A stretch of 64,000 nucleotides of DNA from Apostichopus japonicus. Lineage: Eukaryota > Echinodermata > Holothuroidea > Aspidochirotida > Stichopodidae. Shown in pieces: positions 1-9,935 of the stretch. How positions within the stretch are numbered: position 1 is the stretch's first letter; the number at the start of each line of letters is the position of its first letter. The notes under the pieces are model-generated. The model searched no databases. It was not told where the DNA came from and saw only the letters and a list, made by a program, of their open reading frames with translations. Position numbers and translations under genes: made by a program. The stretch is taken from contig NC_092572.1 in the NCBI RefSeq assembly GCF_037975245.1, positions 11,977,769 through 12,041,768 on the forward strand. Reading direction: 5' to 3'.

Positions 1-1065
1 GGATATTTTTGAGTCTCACATTTTATGATGGGGTACCAATATAATTACAATTCAGCTAGAAATATGTTGCAAATTTCTTTAATAATTTCAATGGAAAGAT
101 TAACCTGATATTGCATCTCAAAGCGTTTAGAGAATTTTTTAATTTTCCTTGGGGGAGGACCCCCATATTCCAAAAGTCCTAGATCCACCCCTGAACACTC
201 AATGAACCACACATTGAAGAGAGTACTTTACCTTTCAAGATCTGTATGTCTTCCTTGTCAAGAATTGTATCTAGTTTCTTCAACATAGAGAGTGGTACCT
301 CACTTCAATGGCAACACGGTCTTTTCCTCTAATATTAAAAAAATCTGGGCTCATCTTTTTTCCGCTCTGCTGCTTGTCGAAGCAATACCTTTATAAAATG
401 AAATAAAAAAAGCAAATTGTTTTGCATTTTCTGTTGATCAAAATGTAAGTTTGAACAAATAAGAACTAAGACAATTTTATTTATATAACATGTGATCTGC
501 TCATCTTCTATGGACAAACAAAGACACATTCAAATTTTGCAAACCAGTGTCATGCAAAAAAGAATTAAAACAGGCTTTTTTTGACAGTACAGTACATTAT
601 CTCTTAATGTTATGGTTTAAATTATACAATGGTAGATTATATCTGTTACTAATAATAAAGGAGACAGATACTTGTTCATTTTGGTAAAGCTAGACAGGCT
701 GACCATAAGACCTTGCAAACCTAACCTTATTGCACCTTTGTTACACTTATTTTTCTAACTAATATAATATCTCTATCATTCAAATAAAGGGCCACAGTAA
801 GAAAACTATGAAGCCTGTATTTAACACTTAGGCTAGTGCCCCAGATGGAGAATTTGAAACAAATTTCCGTTCCTACCACCTTATAACAAAACAAATCAGA
901 TGACCATGCCACTAAGTAATTATATTATGTTCAGGTCCAACACTGTGCCCTTTGACTTGGATTCTATCCCTTAAGAGCTACTGATCTTGCATTATGCAAC
1001 TTCTCTTAACACTTCAACTATGCCACAGAAGTACAAGTAGAGTCGTGTAGTATGCTTAGGCTTAC
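1..1065. other. Non-coding stretch downstream of a broken gene fragment
   Basis: No exon can be supported here. The sequence is AT-rich with ordinary single-copy texture. If the AMP deaminase gene continues to the left it would be intronic. One short open stretch ending in a donor-like site (about 231-294, minus) was considered and not accepted. Confidence 0.4.
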
Positions 1066-1546
1066 CTCCATCGAAAGTCTCTGCCTGCTGCAGCTTGTCC
1101 CGTTTGCAACGCCTAGTAATGTATTGTTTCTTTTCCCACATATAATAAATTGAACAGGCAATACACCAGAGCTTCTGCTTGGTTTCCTCGATCTTTTCCG
1201 TCAATTCTTCGTTTAAAATCATATGGGGTCTCCTCTGGAACTGTCCGTTTTCTTGCAGCAATGTGCTTGCTATCAATGAACCGCCTGTAACACTTATCGT
1301 GGAACCCCATCATACTATGCTGTTGAACACACGCTTGATCGTAGTAGGCCATGGAGTAATCAGTAGTACGGCGATATCACTGTCTCCGCCGCTGAGATTA
1401 AGCCAATCTTTAGCGCAGGAAGTAACTTTATTCCATCGTTTATTCGTCAGTGCCTTGAATGCTTCAAATTTTACAGATTCAATGTGCACTGAGCACTGTA
1501 GATTTCCGTGTGTCGGAGACTGACTAGCGCCCGTGGGAGCCGCCAT
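1066..1546 (-). pseudogene. Uncharacterised Cys/His-rich protein, first exon with two compensating frameshifts
   Basis: The exon starts at ATG 1546 (MAAPTGASQSP...) and ends at a consensus donor, AG|GTAAGC, at 1066/1065. The reading has three parts. The first (1546 to about 1375) contains ALTNKRWNKVTSCAKDWLNL. The second (about 1365 to 1215) is in a different frame and contains GFHDKCYRRFIDSKHI. The third (about 1215 to 1066) is back in the first frame and contains LWCIACSIYYMWEKKQYI and KLQQAETFDGG. The order (a short FxALTxxxWxK block, an HxxCYRRF block, then a CxxC block and an AETFDGG-like block) recalls a family of uncharacterised proteins seen repeatedly in predicted proteomes of echinoderms, lancelets and cnidarians; this is from memory. 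Function is unknown. It lies on the same strand as AMP deaminase, downstream of that gene's fourth visible exon. Two off-setting one-base shifts could be real decay or sequencing indels. Confidence 0.5.
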
Positions 1547-2392
1547 GTTTGTTGTTTTCTACAAAGATTGCACACAGAACTCATGGCTCATTGGACAATT
1601 CATATCACATGGTACAGATATCTCACTGGCGCACAACTTTTGAACGTAAAACGGCAGGTTTCTTAACATACGCAATAAAAAATATAGTTCGATCTTTCGA
1701 GCGGAATTGCAAAAAAACTGCAGGAAAGTACATGGAGAACTTTTGGATCATTAATCTTAGTTAATTTATGTATTCAATGCTGTAGAGAAATTTTAGACCC
1801 GCAGTTGCTGGAACGAAACAAGCGAATTTCGACCTTCAGCTGATGGCCTAAATACCTTAAATCTTTGGATTGCTTGCCGTTACGCTGCACCTTTGTAGAA
1901 AGGATTTTTATAGTATGTCTATAACATCACATCATGACTAGAAAAGCTGACTTTGAAGTTGTTCCAGGGAATTGTTCTTTAACCTAAAAACCTAGAAAGC
2001 CAAAGTACAAGTTTTGAAAAAAAAACAACAACAACATAGGATTCTTGTAGTCACTAAGATGAATCCATATACCAGGTACGAAAGTATGAGACTAATTAGG
2101 CATCTGGCAATCTGCAAGACCTCTCATGAACTGAAATTCAACAAAATTGGCAAAAGGACTGACGATGCTTGTAACTAACAAGTCCTGAATTTCAAGACAA
2201 ATTGACTCAGGGCTTAAGGTAATCAACACCACCCACTGATGCTATTTGTATCCAAGTTTGCTTTTATATGCCCTCATTTTAACGAAATCATGGCAAAGGA
2301 CTGCTTACAAAACAAATATTAATATTGTATACCTATACGGTAACTTACAGCATGTTCATAATCGAGTTTAATGCCTACATGTATACTTAAAT
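1547..2392. other. Intronic or intergenic DNA without recognised content
   Basis: Only short reading frames are present, with no splice-bounded homology that I recognise. It lies between the broken Cys/His gene fragment and a three-copy tandem repeat. Confidence 0.35.
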
Positions 2393-2622
2393 CCAGGAGT
2401 GTAGAGAGCCCAGTTGAATCCTAGATATATGTGGTTTCTATCTAATATACTGAACACTGCAGTATAACCAGTAGTGTAGAGAGCCCAGTTGAAACCCTAG
2501 GTATATGTATTTTCTCTCTAATATACTGAACACTCCAGTATAACCAGGGGTGTAGAGAGCCCAGTTGGATCCTAGGCATGTAGTTTTTATCTAATATGTA
2601 CTGAACACTCCACTATAACCAG
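2393..2622. repeat. Three-copy tandem repeat, period about 75 bp
   Basis: The motif gtgtagagagcccagttg recurs at about 2399, 2474 and 2550. Each copy is followed by ctaatatactgaacact and ataaccag, so the unit is about 75-76 bp and repeated three times with modest divergence. It sits just downstream (minus sense) of AMP deaminase exon 4. Confidence 0.85.
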
Positions 2623-2674
2623 TGCTAATATTTTTCATATTTTTTATAATGCAATGTCAGCTAATTAGACTTAC

Positions 2675-2858
2675 TCAAAGCATCCATGGTGGTGCTGAAC
2701 TGTCTCATGTCATGCTCGGCAGGTTCTCTGTCAACTTGACGCAAGTACTTGGCCGTCGTGGGAGGAAACGAGTGCATGGCCAGCTTACAGTATTTCTCCC
2801 GAATCAAGAGGGCTTGAACCAAGGACTCTGATGCAACATGGAGGTCCTCTAGTGGGAC
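2675..2858 (-). CDS. AMPD: AMP deaminase, fourth visible coding exon
   Basis: AMP deaminase hydrolyses AMP to IMP and ammonia in the cytosolic purine nucleotide cycle. This exon (184 nt) is bounded by an acceptor (CTAG|GTCCC at 2858) and a perfect GTAAGT donor (intron starts at 2674). It starts in phase 0 with VPLEDLHVASESLVQALLIR and continues with EKYCKLAMHSFPPTTAKYL. The family hallmark here is the LIREKY...FPPTTxxYL block that precedes the catalytic barrel, as in vertebrate AMPD2 ([23 protein letters not shown]). It joins in frame to the exon at 3500-3641. The metal-binding His residues and the barrel are not in the window, so the rest of the gene should lie to the left. It could belong to any AMPD paralogue; AMPD2 is the closest by eye. 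Confidence 0.87.
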
Positions 2859-3307
2859 CTAGCAAGGGTAACAGAAAGGAAGAAAAAGAAGAATGAAACA
2901 AAAAAGGAATAAAATGAAGAAAAAAAGACAAAAGAAAAAATGAAAATGTCAATAGCTTACATTTAGTCGCCTGTGCTTTATAACTAATATGATCTTAATG
3001 CCAGACTTGTTTAGCTTGGTACGGATTCACTTGAGTACTACAAGGACAAAGCTACACACTTTGTTAAGGACGCAACTTGTTGAATGTTTTGCTCATAAAA
3101 ATGGAAATAGTTTCATCCAAACTGAAGGGGTTTAAGGTACTTACCCGCTGCCAACCTTTGACCTCTTTCGTAATATACCATTCTACCATTGCAATCTACC
3201 ATTTGTAATCTACTGTACACATACATGTAATATTCATGGACTTTCTACTCTTTCATTGTGAAATAGCTGTTCTGGGTTAAGAATGGACCACATGACAAGG
3301 GTGTTTT

Positions 3308-3368
3308 ATATATATATATATCTATCTATATTGTATATATATATATATATTATATCTATATATATATT
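3308..3368. repeat. Imperfect (TA)n microsatellite
   Basis: About 60 bp of TA dinucleotides interrupted by tctatcta and ttgta, inside the intron between AMP deaminase exons 3 and 4. Confidence 0.9.
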
Positions 3369-3499
3369 TGATCATATTTCAAATATGTGTATCGCTGACA
3401 AAGACAACATTCAAGACGCTGTACTCTCTGTTGTACCATCGCACGACCAAACTCGAGGGAAAGGAGGGAAGGAGGGAGGAGGATGAAGGAGAGAATTAC

Positions 3500-3641
3500 C
3501 CCGCTAGTGTCTTCACCACTGATGGATACCCTTTGGAACTCCAGTCCGTACATTCCTCCCATGTCACTGTCATCGTTGGATCGCGGTGATGCAGACGAGC
3601 CGCCATCCACCGGTTCTGCTCGTTCTGATAATGTCCGTTGT
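3500..3641 (-). CDS. AMPD: AMP deaminase, third visible coding exon
   Basis: This 142-nt exon follows an acceptor (CCGTAG|AC at 3641) and ends at GGG|GTAATT (3500/3499). It completes a split codon with its first base, then encodes an acidic, serine-rich stretch and GLEFQRVSISGEDTSG. The block EFQRVxISGE directly before the VPxxDL of the next exon is characteristic of the AMPD2-type N-terminal region (vertebrate EFQRVTISGEEKCGV). The junction to 2675-2858 is phase 0 and reads DTSG|VPLEDL. Phase also matches the upstream exon ending at 8299 (two bases there, one base here). The N-terminal region is variable in the family and is thought to be regulatory rather than catalytic. Confidence 0.86.
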
Positions 3642-4175
3642 CTACGGAGGAGGATGAGAAGAAGGTAATATGGAAAATGAATCAGGAATAATGGTCATTT
3701 TAATCCCAAATAGAGCAATTTTCAAGATTCTTCTGACAAGTACATTCCAAGCAAGCATGCATGATATATCAAATTAGGTTTTTTTTATTCTATTGCTTCC
3801 TCAAATTCAGAGAAAAGAATGACTACAAATTTGATATGTTCTACTATTGCTATGGATACCTGGCTTAATTTCTCCCCCCTGGTACAGTAGATCTATAAGC
3901 AGTGAGATAGAAAATCTAAGTGAAATGATGGCCGATTACTATTCATTCTAATTCCTGTAGCTTGACATGATAGGCAGGAACTACAATTAAACACATTAAT
4001 GTGATGAATATATAAAACAATGTTCACTGACACAGACTTTGACAATTTACAAATATAAACACAGATGAGCTAATTACTGTGTTCATATTGTTGAAAATAT
4101 TGACACTTTGTTGCTAACATTAAGAAGAAATGAACATTCCAAAACTTACTGGTTTGGATATTTACGAGTGTCGAG

Positions 4176-4292
4176 CTTACCTGTCTGCCCACAACCTTAC
4201 CACTCTCCTTCTACATAGAGGGCGCACAGTATTCAAAGGTTAACAGTTCATTCTAGGCACAGAGAGTGCTAAGGTTGTGAGGAGACAGGTAA
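4176..4292. mobile_element. Foldback (hairpin) miniature element, copy 1
   Basis: Left arm 4176-4207 (ttacctgtctgcccacaacc...) is the near-perfect reverse complement of right arm 4262-4292 (ggttgtgaggagacaggtaa). The arms are about 30 bp around a 54-bp centre. A related diverged copy lies at 5836-5938. This looks like a small non-autonomous DNA transposon. No target-site duplication was identified. Confidence 0.6.
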
Positions 4293-4699
4293 CATCTAAT
4301 GAGGTAAAGAGTATACGTCATCGATATTTACCCCAGATTTTAGCATGCTCAAAATTGCCAGAAGTTTTTCAAAAGTACTTTCCTGGTGTTTTGCTGCAAA
4401 CAAATACAAATTATTCTCAGACACCAAGTGCTGAGGGTTGTTCCATTAAGCATTTGAAATCTTTTGGAAAAATACTACAAAGTAGGAGTACTACAGTATA
4501 GCTGGATATTTCTCAGATGACATTTGGAGCTAAAAATGACCCTACAAGTTGAAAAAATTTCATCGACAAATCTAATTCTGTGACAGATGAACAGGTCGAT
4601 GATGTAACAGGATGCTATAATCCAATAAGCTAGGGAGTAAACCACAAACTTCGCTCCAATTCTAGTAATGTTCTGGTAGTCCCTCGTACAGTATTTGGA

Positions 4700-4870
4700 C
4701 CACATTTGGTGAGCAGGCTTTTGGTGTTGCTGGTCCCCACCTGTGGAAATTCTCTTCCTTCTGATCTCAAAATGTGCTCCTCGGTTGGTCTTTAGAAATT
4801 GTTAACTTATCTTTTTGAGAAAAGCTTTTAATGTCTAAACTGTTCTGCTTTTCCATCTGGATATTTTATG
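4700..4870 (+). mobile_element. LINE 3'-end fragment (reverse transcriptase C-terminus)
   Basis: Plus-strand translation gives FGEQAFGVAGPHLW, then after a one-base shift a NSLPSDLK-like stretch. This is the FGxxAFxxAGPxLWNSLP signature at the C-terminus of CR1/L2-type LINE reverse transcriptases. It is a short, frameshifted 5'-truncated remnant in an AMP deaminase intron. Confidence 0.6.
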
Positions 4871-5339
4871 TTTGTTTCCTAATATGTTTTTACAAAATTA
4901 AAATACAATTATAACTAAAACTTGTTTTATCTTTCTTTGAATAAAATGATACATCAGGCAGAAACATTTACCAAATTTATAGACCCTGGCCGGGTCACAA
5001 CTTATTATGATATTCAACTTGCGATCCAAACTTGCATGCTGTCCTTGGAGATGAGTGATGTAGTATGCGACAAGGTTCCAGTCAATGTGTAAAATCTGTC
5101 CCACTTTTCTAATATTGACTGAATCAGGATATTTAATTTACTCATGAAGAATATAAAGCTATGGACATGCAAGTTTTGTATTAAACAACCAATTCAATTG
5201 GTAACTTTATGGGAGAGAAATCCCTATGATTTAACAAGTGTTATAAAAAAATCTAAGAAAGAAATCTCCACACCTTTGTCTTTGTCCTTCTCCAGTTTAT
5301 TCCTTACCCCCTTCCCTTAATCCTCTTTTTGTCCCTCCA

Positions 5340-5600
5340 CTGTTTATCTCCTACAGTACCTCTCCTCTTCCCCTGCTGGTTTCTTTCTTTCTTCTCTCCA
5401 TCCCTTGTCTACTAATCCTCTTACATCTATCTCTTTGTGTTCACCATGCTCATTAACCTGTCTGTATTATGTGCATGTTTTTGTCCCTTCTGTTACTGTT
5501 ACTTGTCATTTAGCCTTTGGAAAAGATCCTGCTAGGATCGAAACGTCAGGCCAACTTACTTTTACACAAAGAAAAATCGAACTGATTTATTGTTCCTAGG
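5340..5600 (+). mobile_element. Dispersed repeat carrying a hammerhead-like motif, copy 1
   Basis: About 260 bp are highly similar to 23510-23705. Shared blocks include gtttctttctttcttctctc, catctatctctttgtgttca, ctcattaacctgtctgta, and a terminal gatcctgctaggatcgaaac followed by gtcaggccaacttac. The terminal motif matches the hammerhead-like sequences found in terminal regions of Penelope-like retroelements. No coding sequence accompanies it. Confidence 0.7.
5513..5552 (+). ncRNA. Degenerate hammerhead-ribozyme-like motif
   Basis: Stem I halves are GCCT (5513-5516) and AGGC. The stem II hairpin is GATCC-TGCTA-GGATC, followed by GAAAC and the GTC cleavage triplet. The CUGANGA box is degraded to TTGGAAA, so activity is unlikely. 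It is best read as a decayed copy of the motif that is better preserved at 24448-24486. Confidence 0.45.
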
Positions 5601-5835
5601 TGAACGTCTGGAGTGAAACCACATCTCAAAAATGCGGTTCCAATTTGATAATGATGCACTTGTGCAGGATGGCAAACTTAAAGAGTGGAAATTCAACCTT
5701 CAAATAGCACTAGTTTTAAAAGCCGTTTTAAATAAGAGATAATTTGCATTATTTCACAGCATTCGATGATATTGTGTATACATGTACAGTATATCCCAAA
5801 ACTTACCCGATTTGGGGTACCTTCTTCGCCACCTG

Positions 5836-5938
5836 GTTTACCTGTCTCCTCACAACCTACCCACTATTGTTCTACCGCCAGGTCACTCTAGGCACGGTAT
5901 CTGAGCAGCGGGAATCTGGTAAGTTGCGAGCAGACGGG
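5836..5938. mobile_element. Foldback miniature element, copy 2 (diverged)
   Basis: The left arm acctgtctcctcacaacct and the right arm ggtaagttgcgagcagacgg are imperfect reverse complements. The left arm is nearly identical to the arms of the copy at 4176-4292. Confidence 0.5.
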
Positions 5939-6763
5939 CGACAAAGTGACGTAAATTACCGGCATCAGTACTGTACATATAAACTGTAAGATGAGAAGCA
6001 CACTGGATTATACTGTATGAAAGGGTGAAAAGCACTCACGACACAGATGGCGAACTCCCGTTCTGGAAAAACCCGAGTCCTGCGTTGGTGAGAAAGCGAG
6101 AACTACGGAAGGACACAGTGTAGAGTAAGTTTTTGGAGAGAAGCACAGCAGCGGTTGATTGGTGAGATTATAACGGTAGATGGATGTTAATTTGAACACA
6201 GCAAAGATCCATGAAAAAAATGAAGATAAGGGTGGCAGAGTGCGTAGAGCACGAACGGCAGGGAAAGAATGAGAGAGAAAAAAACACACGAGAAAAACAT
6301 GAATTATGCAAATTAGTCTAAGAAACAAATCTACATATATGTACTGTATGAGTTGAGAGTGAAAACGGAATAATTATAGCTTAATTGCTCATTATTACAA
6401 TGACATTGCTTTTTGTCTTTTTTCTTGTCTGTTTTTCTAATTTTTCGTCGAAAAGCTTTCAATGTTTGAATACAGAGCTGGTATATATATATGCCAAGGA
6501 AAGAAAAAGGCGATCTTAAGCATTACTGTACCCTATGTAAGTTCCAAAGTTTCCAAGCTTAGTAATGGACCTGGTGGTTAGAAGGTGTGTGTTTACACTA
6601 GATGGTATTTATTGAACATAAAAGTTTCCGAAGACATTGTTAAGTGTATGATGAGCTAATTAAAAGCAGACTAGCATAATATCATACTGTATCTAGCTAA
6701 GAAGTTATTATCTCTCTTCACATCAACCCACTTGCAGTGGAAAATGGATATAAGGAGGATTTA

Positions 6764-6808
6764 GGGAGGGTGGGGGTTGGGGGCATGGGGTTGGGGGCAT
6801 GGAAGGGA
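6764..6808 (+). other. G-quadruplex-prone G-rich tract
   Basis: The tract contains gggagggtgggggttggggg and then two more G runs. Four or more runs of at least three G with short loops satisfy the standard intramolecular G-quadruplex pattern. It lies on the template strand of the AMP deaminase gene. Confidence 0.7.
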
Positions 6809-8298
6809 GAGATACACAAAAACAGAGTATTAATACTGGTACAAATTGACCATTAATTGCTGTTTGGCTTTAAAAGGTGCACAATATTGATCAATTTTTT
6901 GCAAAATGTACTTTCTTACAGCTTGTACAATATTTCAGAAATACAATGAGATGAAATGCTATAATTCAAGAATATCAAGGCCTCTCAGTACAGGGGAAAA
7001 ATGCTAATTGAGACTGGCTGACTGTAAATTGCCTTTTGAAAATATATGCAGCATATCAATGACCATATCTTGAATCTGTAGCATATTTGGGAACAATCCT
7101 GCTGACCTTTAACCCTTGCATTGTGAATACAGGAAAGGAGAAATGAAACTTCCTGTTACACTGTATCAGCAAAGTTCAAGTACTGTATATTAAGTACTAG
7201 AGTCTGTATTATAAATACTGGATGTCTTTATTTTTTCTCTTTGGCATAATATATACTCTAAGCTGGATTCATACAATGAAAAACTTTTCTCTCTATGAAC
7301 TGTAAATGTCTGGTTGGATCAAAAATAAAAAAATAAATCAAAAATTCAGAGAACATTAATACATGTTGGATAATGCTTCCTTGAAAGAAACATACTATCA
7401 GCAATAATCAATAAAATATAATTAGTTTCTACGACATATATTAACATTTAAAGCTCCACCGAAGAGGAAAAGAAATCGAGAAACCCTTGCAAAGTTTGTT
7501 TTTAAAGATACATTTGTTAATGTCTGAATCGTACAGTAAATTTCAGTAACTAAATTATTACAGAAATCACCAAGGTTTGTACTTGCGGAATTAAACCAAC
7601 TCATCCTTTGTGATATGCAGCCTACAGAAAGTCTAAAAGCCTAAATAAAATCACCTGTTTTGGATGTTTCTAAGTGATACTACTGTACTTACTTTCTTTA
7701 CACCACAGTAGCCATCTACAAAAACCAAGCCTAGCCCATTGGTGGTAACCATTCTTCATTGTTTGAAGCCAACAATCTTTCCTTACTGGAAGATGGGGGA
7801 TGTTTTTCACCCCTCCTTTTGCATCAATCAGCCCCTCCCCCCTTCCCCTCCTCTCACAACTTGTCTTTGGTTACCTCTGACATTGTAGGAATAACCACTT
7901 TTTAGAGGAATCACCAATTGTTGACCATAACAATGAGTTATATTTCGATGGACTATCTCTAACCACCACTCTAGCCCTGATACAAAAAGAAAGAAAACGT
8001 AAATTTAATCTCATAATGGACACAGGCTTTAATCCTTGTCTCCATTTTGTTTCTGATCTATTCTGTTATTACAACATAAAATTTATTGATGGCTTCAATT
8101 TCATGGGCACTGCCAGCATTTTTAAGCAAATGGACTAAATATCTAGCAACAAAACAGATCTAGAAAGATTTTGACATTGAAAGCAAGAATAATCAAAATA
8201 CTTGTAGGAAAGTGTTTTAGTTAATTGACCAGTATTATCTACCTATGAGGGCAGTTATAATACACTCTATCACCTCGTGCAAAATGCAGATAATTTAC

Positions 8299-8527
8299 TT
8301 CAACTCTAACCTCTGATATTTCAGCTGTTTTTCTACGGCAGTTCTTTTCTCTTCACTGCTCTCGATGGGAACGTCATCTGGAAACTCATAGTTGGCGGAC
8401 CGGGACTCGTCGTTCCGGGAACTCTCTGCGTAGACTTTCTGTGCCAAGTCTTCATAGGTTTTGTCCATGGGACTGGGCTTGTGCTTCGGAAAGGTCTCGC
8501 AGTTCTTCGAGGAAAAGTGGGTCAGAG
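8299..8527 (-). CDS. AMPD: AMP deaminase, second coding exon
   Basis: This 229-nt exon has an acceptor ATCGACAG|CT (8527) and a donor GTAAAT (intron from 8298). An alternative in-frame donor, AG|GTTAGA, lies 12 nt upstream. It encodes a run with KPSPMDKTYEDLAQKVYAES, RSANYEFPDDVPIESSEEKR and AVEKQLKYQRLELK. The pattern SxMDxxxxxLAxxxxxxSxxxxExRSAxYEFPxxxPIExxEE is a landmark of AMPD2-like N-termini (vertebrate SAPYEFPEESPIEQLEERR). It begins with two bases that complete a codon left by a phase-1 first exon and ends with two bases that match the first base of the exon at 3641, so all visible junctions agree. Confidence 0.87.
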
Positions 8528-9549
8528 CTGTCGATAGATAGATGATGTCAATATTAAAGAACATTTATAAATTTAAATTTTTTTAATTTACTGTGGTGTT
8601 TTTATTCTCTAATATTAGATACTGGTATGACTGCTACATATATATAGTATATAGTACAATTATGCAACTTTTGGTTCAAAAACAAATCCTTTGAAAATCA
8701 GATTTACACCATTAGATAACTCCACTCTCTGAATAGAAAGAAATATATTGTAATAAATAGTGTTACGCTGTACATGCTCACTGATGGAATTAAGAGGACA
8801 ATACCTTCAGTAATAAATGATAATTTACACTTAGTAAGTTATACCCTCACAAAGCTGTACTTCTGAATGACGTTGGAAGCCTATAGTACAAAAGCAATTG
8901 ATTTAGCTTGTTTTGGCCTGCAATACACTGTCCAAGGTCAAGGTCTCTGTCTGTGGGCTTGGTAATGCACTTTCAAATAAACAATGTAAGGCTGATGGCT
9001 GATAGAAATTTTCTATTACTATACTTAAGGTATTCAGGATAACTGTTGTTCACATTTCGTTAATTTTTCCCCCTTTCATAATTTTGGAAACGCATTCTTG
9101 ATCTTGGTTAAAATCCTTAAATTTTCCGGGGCCATTGATTTGGCCAATTCTCTGCATCTATCCTGTTCATGGAATACAACAGGTTCGCAGCTGGTAGGTC
9201 TTAAGAAATATCTATTCTTAAATAAGAGGATTGTCGGGCTCATTGAATGGGAAATATATCAGTGAGGGAACAATTTGGTTATACTGTAGGTTAATTGTAA
9301 TTGAAAGCATATATGTATGTTGATTGTAGGCATTTAATAGAGGAGTGTAATGGATAATAAATTGATCGCATTTGTAAGATTGATTTGGCCATTCGAATTG
9401 CATTCTGATCTCCCAAAACCACCTCTCCAAGATATATCAGTTTGTACCACCATTTAATATAGACCCCTCCTCTCCTATCCTCATGATCCTCCCCATTCAC
9501 ATCCCTTCCTACATACAGTATAGTATCACCCTGTGTACTCCAGCCCCCT
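8528..9549. other. AMP deaminase intron 1, left part
   Basis: No gene-like sequence recognised. The DNA is AT-rich with scattered TACAGTA/TACTGTA heptamers. Confidence 0.5.
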
Positions 9550-9935
9550 TCCATACCTCTCCACAATGTTCAGTATGCGTGTTTACCACCCTGTCTGCCA
9601 CACCCACTATCCACAATAATTGCTCAATTTGTACCACTCTGTAGACTTCAGTCTCCCCACCCCCACCCCATCCCACATCCAACATACTGTACATACCTCT
9701 CCACAATGTATGCTCAGTTTGTGTGGTACCCTATAGACAACAGTCTCTTGCATGTACTGCTCTCTCCACAATACCAAGATGCCAAATCTGTACCATCCTG
9801 TAGGCCACACCCCCTATAGTCTACACCCTATAGGCCACATCTTGTAGACCACACCCTCCAGCTCCCACACCCCAGATATCTCCCTGGAAGGCATATGTCC
9901 AATTTGTGTCACCAAGACCCTGTAGACCATTCTCA
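9550..9935. repeat. Degenerate tandem repeat, unit about 60-70 bp
   Basis: Five or so diverged units share the order ctctccacaat, atgctcaatttgtacca, ccctgtagacca/caccc (around 9550, 9608, 9690, 9765, 9870). Spacing varies and internal shorter repeats of ctgtaggccacaccc occur near 9800-9860. It is intronic to AMP deaminase. Confidence 0.6.

Larger units (their letters stand above)
5601..8298. other. AMP deaminase intron
   Basis: This fills most of the intron between exons 2 and 3. Apart from the foldback copy at 5836-5938 and a G-rich tract at 6764-6808 there is no recognisable gene. A CpG-containing patch at about 6040-6130 has ATGGCGAACTCC followed by a GTGAGA donor-like site on the plus strand, which is not enough to call an exon. 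Confidence 0.5.

Noticed and set aside
231-300. Minus-strand stretch reading MLKKLDTILDKEDIQILK and ending at a GTAAAG donor-like site
   Set aside because: The acceptor side lacks a pyrimidine tract, a stop lies just upstream, and no family was recognised.
3283-3668. Plus-strand frames across 3283-3668
   Set aside because: They lie antisense to the AMPD exon at 3500-3641 and start in a TA microsatellite or at non-ATG codons.
6008-6328. Minus-strand frame of 106 codons with a hydrophobic start resembling a signal peptide
   Set aside because: It starts at TTG, has no homology that I recognise and lies inside an AMPD intron. The hydrophobicity follows AT-rich composition.
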